The notes beneath the pieces were generated by a model. The model saw only the letters and a program-made list of their open reading frames with translations. It did no database searches and was not told the DNA's origin. A program made the translations under genes and the position numbers. Shown here one piece after another: positions 52,330-61,240 of a stretch of 64,000 bases of DNA (the first letter of the stretch is position 1; each line of letters opens with the position of its first letter). The stretch is from assembly GCA_905182985.1 (NCBI GenBank), contig CAJJDN010000107.1:200578-264577 (forward strand), written 5' to 3'. The DNA comes from Paramecium sonneborni (lineage: Eukaryota; Ciliophora; Oligohymenophorea; Peniculida; Parameciidae).

Positions 52330-53593
52330 ATGGATAAGAATGTCTCCAAAAAGCTAAAATCCTTTGAAACAGTTAATTGGTTGAAAAATCGATTTAAGAA
52401 TTAAGTGAGAGACAAATATATCTTAAATGATAAGGAACTCAAAGAACAAATAATGATGAAAGCTGTTTTCAAATCAATTGATAGAGATAAATCAAGTTTC
52501 ATATTATTTTATTTTAAGAATTCCTAGATAGGTAAGAACTTTACGATATGTTTAAACGATATGGCATAAATATAACCAAGAATAAACTTAAAGAGTTTTT
52601 CAAAAGAATCGATTAAGATGAAGATGGTAAACACATCATTTATCTCAGACAAACTTAATTGGAATGACTTCAAACAAGCCTTACAAAATTAGGAAGCATT
52701 GTAAAGTAAGAATTAATTATTAATTTACAGTGTTTGCTGAATTAATGAGAAAAATAAAGGAGTCTTCAGAAAAAAAAGGTAAACTAGACGAATTAAGTTT
52801 CATTCCTCTGAGTTTTCCAAATATGATCTAATATATGAATTATTGCGTATTGAGAGAAGAACTTATATAAAAAATAAACTCTAACTAATTGAATACGTAA
52901 CAAAAGGTTAAATAATGCAAAAATCTATTATCTTTAGAAGATATCTGTTACAATAGAGTGATTGAACTAAAAGATGATGATGAAGAAGATTAAGAAGCTG
53001 CATTTATTAAATAAGCTAAAAAATCAAATGATCACCAATAAATTGCTATTTTAAAAAGATTGTAAGAAAAAGAATAAATTGAATTACGTCAAGTAAATTT
53101 GTATTATAATTACTTAGAATCGAATTCGAAAATTAAGTACATCACAATATTATAAATCTGAAACTGAACAAACAACACGTTCAATGAGAAGAAAGAGTAA
53201 ATAGCTTAGTGCTGATTAAAATTAATTTGTTTAATAAGAATGCAAATTAATAGATTATTTAGTTTCTGAAAATTAAAGAGAATTTCCAGTTCTTTAGAAA
53301 GATGCTTAGTAAAAACATCAAATTCAAATGTTAATGTCAGAAAGAATATTTGAAAGCGAAAATCCATATAAATACAATCATTAAATCAATAAATATAAAA
53401 ATGATTCCTCTTAAACTGAAATCCTAAAAGGATAACATTTTACCACATAACATCTCATTGTATATAATCAAAATTAATTTTACAGAATCATAGAACTCCA
53501 ATGAAATTATCTTAAAGAAAACCTCTACATACGCCAAAAAGAATAAGAATTATATCTTAAACAGAGCTATCCAGAAATTCACATAAAACCTGA
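52330..53593 (+). CDS. EF-hand calcium-binding protein (380 aa)
   Basis: ATG at 52330, TGA at 53591-53593; introns of 23 (GTTTCA start), 22, 25, 25 and 26 nt, frame exact. Near the N-terminus are two EF-hands: loop 1 DRDKSKFLDRQE and loop 2 DQDEDDKLNWND. Loop 1 lacks the central Gly and loop 2 has Asp at that position, so affinity is uncertain. The helix between reads LYDMFKRYGINITKNKLKEF. The remaining 270 residues are charged and partly coiled coil (KQAKKSNDHQQIAILKRLQ), ending in a basic tail. Probably a calcium-responsive axonemal or cortical protein. Confidence 0.78.
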
Positions 53594-53734
53594 AATTGAG
53601 ATATTCAAATTGAATTTTATTTTTATTAAAGATATCTAATTTTAAACCTCAAATATTTGTTTGAAATAAATCATTTATTTTATTTACTCCATTAAGAAAT
53701 TAATCAATATGCTTATTCAAATTTTCTTTGCTTC

Positions 53735-54760
53735 TCATAATATCCAAATCTATCTATTTAATATTTGGTTTAATTCTGTTTAATAAACCTTATTAGTTCT
53801 CTTAATAAATTAATTATTAAATCCAAAATTGCTAATATCACTATTTAAAATTACATAAGTTTTTTAATAACTTTCAAGTTCAACTTTTCTTGTACTAAAC
53901 TCTTTGTCAATCCTATTAAATTCTTAAAAAACAAGATCCTTTTTTCTTTGGGACTCTAAACCTGAAACAACAAAAGAAATCTTAAATAAATTATGTTTTA
54001 AAACCCAATCAGCAATATCTAAAAATGCTCTAGTGTATTTTGGATCTTAAAAAACTTTTTAGAATTATGGATCAGCTTTCATCTACTGTAACAAACTTTC
54101 TTTTTCTTAGCTCACTCCTTTAAATTAAAAGTTAGCTAATCTACTCTAAAAATCACTTCCTTTATCTTCATCAAAACTATTAATTAAATAATAATTCTTA
54201 CACTTTTTTCTTGAATTAGATCCAATTAAATTTACTTTAATCTTCATTGTAAACTATAGAAAATAAATTTCCAAAAAATTAATCCATTCCTTAAGGAAGC
54301 TGTGTAATCTTGTTTAACTCTTTACTATCAATCTATAATTTCAGATCCTTCAATACCTTTGAACAAGATTCTTTCATTGCACTGGAAGTTTAGTCTAATG
54401 CTTTTTATATAGCAGTTAATTCATCTTTTTTTCCTTTTTTATAAGTCTCTACTTTTTTGAATTTATCCTATTTATAGAACTATATACAACCTCTTCTGAT
54501 TGAATCTTGTCATTTAGTTGTTTAACAATCTTTTGTGTTGCTGTCTTTTGTTCCAATATGATTTCTTCTAATTACTCGCTTTCTTCCAATAATCTAAAAT
54601 TAGAATAAATTTTTTTTCACTTTTCAAAATCGTTTAATTCCTATTTTAAATAATTTTCACTATGAATTAATTGATTACTGAGTGTTGGTGAATAAATTTG
54701 CTTTAAATAATCATGTAATAAGGAACATTTGGTTTCATTTTGTAAAATAACAACTTGCAT
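53735..54760 (-). CDS. Stand-alone dynein-stalk-like protein (317 aa)
   Basis: ATG at 54760, TGA at 53735-53737; introns of 27 (GTG start), 20 and 25 nt, frame exact. Layout: helix (NDFEKLLEESEQLEEIILEQ), more coiled coil with KQLNDKIQSEEVDKFKKVE, ALDQTSSAMKE, then FNWIQFKKKVFDEDK..DFQSRLANF..., then ADPQFQKVFQDPKYTRAFLD, ADWVLKHNL, then a return helix (LVFQEFNRIDKEFSTRKVEL). This order matches the dynein heavy-chain stalk and microtubule-binding domain (coiled-coil 1, AL..L, W..AKK.L.D...F...L.NFDK..I, P.F.P......A...LC.WV, coiled-coil 2). No AAA module accompanies it: the whole gene is stalk-sized. It could bind microtubules without motor activity. The resemblance is by pattern only. Confidence 0.55.
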
Positions 54761-55559
54761 AATTGAGAATTTAAATAATAAAAGTTCTAATTTTAGAATA
54801 AAAATAATTATAATAATTATATAATAATGAAAATATTTTATTCTCTAACTCATAATCATTCAATTAATTCCTGAAATTAAGGGTTAAAAGTAAGATTTTT
54901 CGTAAAAAAATCTTTTTCGTTCTTTCTTTAATTCAAGGATTATTTTATATATATTTTAGTTTTTTGTGTTTAATTTAAAAAACTTTTTTTCTCCAAAATT
55001 ATTTTAAATTTAAAAATAAAAAGCTTTCATTTTCTCAAATCAACAAATAATCAAGCATTTTTAGTTCCAATTTTAAGTATTTGAAATTAAATAAAAGAAT
55101 AATTTTATCTTCTTATTCTAAAATATAACTAAATTATTGTTTGAATTTCAAAGAAACTTTGAGAATTAAGTTATTTATAAAAGTTTTTAAAATTATGTTC
55201 TTTTAAAATAATTAGATTTATTTTAATTTTAGATTTTAAAGTAAATTGGAATGAATTAATGTGATATTTTTGATTTAATTCTGTTAAATAGAGAAAGTTT
55301 AAAGAAAGGCATACAATGAAGCTTTTAAATATGATAACCTAATAGTTGAAAATTAAGATCACTTTATTTAAATAAATAATGTCTAGAATTAATAAATGAA
55401 AAATGAGAGGATAAAAAATTTATCAAATAAAAATTCTAATTATTTAATATGAAAAATATAGAGGTTTATTGCTTTGAATACAAGTAATCTAATTAAGAAA
55501 ATGGGAGAAGTAGGAATTAATATATAAAATATTAATATATTTTAAATCTTTAATTTAAA
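54761..55559. other. AT-rich intergenic region
   Basis: About 800 bp between divergent starts. No ORF with protein-like composition. Presumed promoters of the dynein-stalk-like gene and of uS8. Confidence 0.5.
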
Positions 55560-56002
55560 ATGGTTAAGATGAATGTTCTTAATGATTGCCTTCGTTCAAT
55601 TGTTAATGCTGAAAGGTATTATAAATAGTTAAATTTAATAAGACAAGGAAGAAAATAAGTTTTAATAAGACCAACATCAAAATTAGTTGTGAAATTTTTG
55701 CAAGTGATGTAAAGACATGGATATATTGGAGAGTTTGAAATTGTCGATGATCACAGAAGTGGAAAGATTGTAGTCGAATTATTGGGTATAGTATATTATA
55801 TATTTGAGGACGCATAAATAAATGTGGAGTGATTTCACCTCGTTATGATGTGACTTTAGGCGAGTTTGAGAGATGGGCTAATAACATATTACCAGCTAGA
55901 TAATTTGGTTGTGTTGTATTAACTACAAATGTTGGAATTCTTACTCATGAAGAGGCTAGATAAAGACATATAGGAGGTAAAATCCTTGGTTTCTTCTATT
56001 GA
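55560..56002 (+). CDS. RPS15A: Ribosomal protein uS8 / RPS15A (130 aa)
   Basis: ATG at 55560, TGA at 56000-56002; introns at 55616-55642 (27 nt) and a second of 23 nt. The protein [18 protein letters not shown]..., then [20 protein letters not shown] and [27 protein letters not shown] is full length and matches cytosolic small-subunit uS8 along its whole length. It binds the central domain of 18S rRNA. It confirms both the code and the intron rules in this window. Confidence 0.97.
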
Positions 56003-56047
56003 TTTTATTACAATGTACATTCATAAACATACAATATAAATTATTAA

Positions 56048-57590
56048 ATGAGTAGTGCTGTGACAAGGTTATACAAAAAAGGTATCATATTTAGATTTAA
56101 AGATAGTGGAAAGAATTTTGTGGTTCATTTAATAACTAAGAATGCATAATTGGAAGAGAAGAAGAAGAGTGAAGCTTATGAATTTAAAAATATTTTTTAA
56201 TGGCTGAAAGAACATTTATTACAATCAATTAATTTCATTCATGTATTTTTGAATAGCTAAAATACAGAACTACAAATAAAAGATAATCGATAATCAATTT
56301 GCTATGATTGTTACTAAAATATTTGAACATGAATAGGATCTAATAAATTAATTGCCACTAATTTTATCAAAATATATTTCAAGACATATCTGAATTACAT
56401 GGAAAAAAGGTAACCTACTTATTAGATTAAACTTGAATTTAAACCATAGTTTGATATTATAGATAAAATAAATTATTATTGGAAGATATTAGGAGAATAG
56501 ATTAATTTATGATCATTATAAATTGAAATTAAAGAACATATAAAATAGCAAAGGTTTTAAAAAGATAACCAGATTAAATAAATTATTAATTAAAATAGAA
56601 TGAAAGAAAATTAGAAAAGGCTATAACTAATATTCAAAACATTTGTAAAATGGAAAACATAATCTCAATATTTTACATGAAGTTTCTTCATAAGAGAGTA
56701 AACGCTTTCAAGAATGTCATTAAGAATAAGGAAATAATTATTTAAACAAAACTAGAAAATTATTGAATCTACAATCTACCTTAGGAAATTAATGATTTTA
56801 TAATTAAAATCAAATTAAATAGCCATTATTAGGGGAAACTCTTACACATTATCCAGATTCTGATCTATTGATCTATTTGAAGAAATTAATAGAGTTTCAG
56901 CTTAATTTGCCGGAGAGCTTCAAGATAATTCTGAATATCCAGCTTTGGAAAAAGATTCTAAATTTTCTGAATAAAATTAAAATTAACCATAATCAATGAC
57001 TTAAATTTAATAATAATAAGAATAGTTTTATTAGACTATTTAAATATTAAGAAAGTAATTACAATAATCAGATTTAAAAACCAAAATTAATCTGATTTTA
57101 ATAAAGTGTTTCAAATTATTTTGAATAATAATAATTATTATTATAATAATAATAATAATTATTATTATAATAATTATAATAATCATAATAATAATAATAA
57201 CAACAACAATAATAATAATAATAATAACAAAAACAATACTAGTAATAACAATAACAACAGTAGTAATTATAATTATAATAATTATAAGATTATAAAAAAA
57301 GTTAATCAATAAATGTTTCATCTAATACCTCTTGGAATCCTTTTGAAAATAGTGAAAATAATTAACAATCTTTTAGGAAAATTGGAAGAAATCCATTTGA
57401 TAATGGAATTCATTCAATGTATATTTAATAATAGCAAAATCGAAGATTTTATTATAATCTATTAGAGAGAAAGTATAATTAATAACCTGATAGTATATTT
57501 TAAACATATTAACCAAGTGAGTAATAGAAATAAGTAAATCAATCAAAATACATCAAAGAAACCTTTAATTTGAATATTAAATATTAAATA
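56048..57590 (+). CDS. Intron-rich hypothetical gene, structure not resolved
   Basis: It starts 45 bp after uS8 with MSSAVTRLYKK..., a 21-nt 3n intron, then VVHLITKNAQLEEKKKSEAY and, after a 25-nt intron, IIDNQFAMIVTKIFEHEQDL. Downstream, good protein-like blocks lie in changing frames: KLLLEDIRRIDQF, KVLKRQPDQINYQLKQNERK, SIDLFEEINRVSAQFAGELQ and SNTSWNPFENSENNQQSF. Some junctions fit GT-AG introns of 35-40 nt, others do not. The early part (NFVVHLITKN...IFQWLKEHLL) may be helical. Start confident, end and exon joins are not; two genes are possible. Confidence 0.45.
57118..57290. repeat. AAT/TAA trinucleotide tract
   Basis: About 170 bp of nearly pure AAT/TAA/TAT/AAC triplets. With TAA read as Gln, the plus-strand frames give poly-Asn, poly-Gln or poly-Ile. 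The poly-Gln frame continues into SNTSWNPFENSENNQQ downstream, so that frame is probably the coding one. Confidence 0.85.
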
Positions 57591-57615
57591 TTTTACATAC
57601 TAAAATAGTTATTAA

Positions 57616-59343
57616 TCATTTTATTTATGCTCCATTTGACCCAGTCAATCTGGTGGTACTTCCTTTAACTTTCTTTTTGAACATTTTATCATCTTCATCT
57701 TATTTATCATCATCTAAACCTTAAGCATAGACCATTTAATCCATATCTGCCATTTCCATAATATCATTGACTTTTTCTTTAAAATACTCATTCTAATAAT
57801 ATAATGTATTAGATAGGGATGGATCAGTATAACTTTCCCAATAAGGTTTATCTTTTTTTTCCAAAGAACTATCTTTTCTGACTTTATATATTAAATCATT
57901 TCCTTCAATTTGCATCAATGAAAAAGGTAGGACACTTTTAGAATTGACTGGCTACTATTAATTTTGTATTTTGTAAATAGGAAATGAATCTGATAAGACT
58001 TAATCAAATGTTAATTAATATTTTCTAGCTTCTAAATATAAAGTAGCCAAGAATCTTGCCACACTTTCCATTTTTTCATCAGGAGGTTCTGGATGAGGTA
58101 CAGGAATAGGTGGAGGAACAAAAGTAGGTTAAGGAATAGGAGGAGGTTAAATAATAGGTTTTTCTTCATATTTTAATTTTTCTGCAATCAAATCATCTAT
58201 TTATTTTTCATATCTATTAATTTAATCTTCTTTTTTTTATTTTTCTCTTTTTTATATTTCATTTAATTCTTTCCATTATAAGATTTCTTTATTTATATGA
58301 TCAAACATTTCTTCAGCTTTTTCGACTATATTAATTGTACATTTTTCAGAGCAATCTCTAACAAAGCAGTCTTTAGTCCATAATTTAATTTCTGAATTAT
58401 TATCTTTTTCTCTTTTAGATTGATCAAAGAATTCTTTGATAAATTTACAAAATGTAAATCTCCTATCAATTTCCATAGCCTTTTCTCTTTATAAACTTTA
58501 ATCAATTAAATTAGAAACCATAAGTAGATCTTTTTTTAACATAACAATTTTTTATCCTAAATTTTCCATTTCTAAAACACCTCTAGTATTTTATGGATTG
58601 CCTCTTCTCAATTTCATAGTTCTATCCATAGGTTAAGTTCTAGGACGAAAGGCTAAATGAGGATTATTATCTTCATAATATGGATGCATAAGGTATCTAG
58701 TTAAGGGACGAGAAAAATGCTATCTCTATTTTTTAAAGTAGGCATATAATTATTCCTAAATAGATTATATTTATATATTAATAGTCTTTGGTAAAGGTAG
58801 TTTGAGTTTAATGAACTCTATAAAGTCTATTTCTACATCCTTTCCACTCTTTTAATCAAGAAGTGATAAATATTACTCAAAATCTTCAATATGAACAGGA
58901 ATGTTTAGTTTTTCATTAATTGTAGAAAGGAAATGAATATCCTCTTCGGTTAATTCATAAGCTTGACTATCTGGATATACAGGTGCCTTATAAGAGATGT
59001 AATCTTCACGACATTTGGTAGGAAGTTGTGATTTTAATGTGGGCTCTTCAAATTATTTAGGCCTAAATAATAATGAGTATAATATAAAAATAAATATGGC
59101 GGGTGGTAAGGATCAAGTTGTTTCAAACCACAATCAAGTGGCATGAAAATGTTCTACTTGCTCCTTATAAGTAATTGGATGAAAATATGCAATTTACTTT
59201 TCTTTTAAGAGTTGATCTGGTGTGATGATTTATTCAGTGTTTTTTATATCTGCTTCTTGTCCTTCTGCATTAGTGAATGCTTCTAGACTATTAGAGATCA
59301 GGACTGGTTTTGTTGGATCGATCTGTCTTGGTCTTGATTTCAT
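57616..59343 (-). CDS. EPL1: Enhancer-of-polycomb homologue EPL1 (551 aa)
   Basis: ATG at 59343 (MKSRPRQIDPTKPV), TGA at 57616-57618. Introns: 34 nt at 59164-59197 and 38 nt at 59063-59100, the latter with a GC donor; with both removed the frame is exact. Enhancer-of-polycomb N-terminal domain: RPRQID, DYISYKAPVYPDS, AYELTEEDIHFL, FEQYLSLLDQKS and PRTQPMDRTMKLRRGNPQNT. A Lys/Glu-rich helical part and a Pro-rich linker (PPPIPQPTFVPPPIPVPHPE) follow. EPL1 is the scaffold of NuA4/TIP60 histone acetyltransferase (piccolo module), so it should act in the nucleus. Confidence 0.88.
59063..59100 (-). other. Predicted GC-AG intron (38 nt) in EPL1
   Basis: The minus strand reads ...CACCC | GCCATATTTA...TTATTTAG | GCCTAAATAA. 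Only removal of exactly this 38-nt piece joins DPYHPP to KQFEEP in one frame; no GT donor exists in the required place. Confidence 0.55.
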
Positions 59344-60499
59344 TTTCTTGGGTGCCCAATCGATTAATAATTAAAGAAACTTGAATATATAGAAAGATAC
59401 TATCCCAAGGAAAACCAAAAACATTACAAATCAAACTCAAAATACTCCAAACACCTTCAAAAACTAATTACCACTACTCTTTTCCACCCATCAATATATT
59501 CTTATCATAAGTGTTCAGTCATTCTTAATACACCCTTCTTTCTCAAATCTTTATCTCAAAACTCTCTATCAACTCAATTTGATATTTGCAACACTATACC
59601 AAACATACAGATACTCTCATTATTATAATTATTAATGAACATTATTGAAATTGTTGAAAAATTTCGTTATTTTTTTCAACCTTTCATCTATTAACCATCA
59701 ACCAAATTATTCATATATTCATTCACAAATCAACTCAAACTATTTCCACTTCTAACATTTCTCTATAATCTTCCTTCTCACTTCAAATACCCAAATTCTT
59801 TTAATCATTATACTTAGTTCTTTTTCATTTTTCATCAAACCATATATTATACGAATCTCTTATTCACACTTAATTTACTAATTTTTATTCATTATTATTT
59901 AAATTTCATTACATTTAAACTAGATCTCATACTTCCCTTAATAATAGCATCTCAATTTTACTAAATACAAACCTATTTATTTGACTTTTAAAAAACTTAA
60001 CAACCTTTACATCATGTTTTCGAATGTCAATATCAATCATTTTATCATTTTATGTCTATATATTCAAAATTCATTAACCTCTAAAATTTATATTCATTCA
60101 GCTATAAATTTAAAATCATTTTTACCTTATTAAGATTATGTCGAAAAATCAAAAATAAGGTTCGCTAACACAACTAATTTTTATTCCTTTAACAGTTATC
60201 TTTGATTGTGATTGTTATTGTTTCCTTTTAATATAACTAGGGTTTAACAATTTATTATTACTTTTACGAAAAATCATAAACAAAAAATTTATATTCTTTA
60301 GATCTAATTTTTATCATTCCCTCCTCAATTCTATTATTCTACATAATTTAATCTACAAGAAAATATATATATAAATAAAATTTATGATAAAAATATTGGC
60401 TCAAATATACATTCTTTTCTTTGTTCCCTGTAAATATATATATACAATCATAAATATTAGATTATATATGATAAATATATAATGAATTTTATTTAATAA
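59344..60499. other. 1.15-kb non-coding block with strong strand asymmetry
   Basis: From about 59380 to 60000 the plus strand is rich in C and poor in G, so the minus strand is TG/GA-rich and full of TGA in every frame. No gene model survives. It lies upstream of EPL1. It may hold an untranslated RNA or a decayed gene. Confidence 0.5.
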
Positions 60500-61219
60500 T
60501 CATTCTGCTAATAAAGGTTATTCTAAATCTGAAGTAACATCATTAGCATTCTTTTTTCCGATTGCTTTGATATCTAGTTTATCATCTTCTTTAAATAGAT
60601 CAGGATGAGTCTGTTTGAGTTAAGTTTCAATCATAGCTATAGTTGCTCTATCATTTGAAGTATATATGATTTATTCTAAATATGTCTCTTCTTAAATAAA
60701 CTTTTTAAATGAATGTATCAAACTTGATATAATTATCTATAAATATTATCATAAATTTACTTATCTTGGATATCCAAAATATCTTACACCCACTTCATCA
60801 ATAACAATTTATTTTATAGATGATTCCTTTACTTATTTCGATAACTTCTCAAAAGCTGTCTCAATAAGTTTCTTTTCATTAAATTAACCACCCCTCCACA
60901 TAGGAATGCATACAAGAAATAATTTCTTTTCTTTGATGGAAATTTAATAACAATTTCCATATTCAAATGCTCCATCATTTTCCTTTAGACAATCTTACAC
61001 AAAGTTTATTATTTAATTAGAAAATAAAGGGGATAATCCTTTTGTACTTACAGCAAAAATGTTTCCATCAATTTTTGAAGAATCTGCTTAAGAATATACA
61101 ACTTTGACTTTAGTTTTGCTATTGATAATGTCAATTCTGTTAGGATTCCAATTATCTGGTAATTCACTTTATTTTCTATCTTTAACACTCTCTTCATCCT
61201 TACAACATTAACAACCCAT
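60500..61219 (-). CDS. Macro-domain-like, predicted myristoylated protein (231 aa)
   Basis: ATG at 61219 gives MGCQCCKDEE, a strong myristoylation/palmitoylation signal with three Cys. A 24-nt 3n intron at 60737-60760 carries an in-frame TGA. TGA stop at 60500-60502. The core (KVVYSQADSSKIDGNIFAVS; GNCYQISIKEKKLFLVCIP; MWRGG...KKLIETAFEKLSK; QIVIDEVGVRYFGYP) follows the order of a macro domain: strand with D-x-I..., G-x-C..., strand ending in a P, W-x-G-G turn, helix, strand with D/E-x-G. Macro domains bind or hydrolyse ADP-ribose derivatives; canonical ligand residues are only partly visible. Its start is 21 bp from the upstream gene's stop. Confidence 0.55.
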
Positions 61220-61240
61220 TTCTTTATGAATTAAATTATA

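Noticed and set aside
57040..57321. Minus-strand poly-Ile ORF over the triplet tract
   Set aside because: Pure consequence of ATT repeats on the complementary strand.
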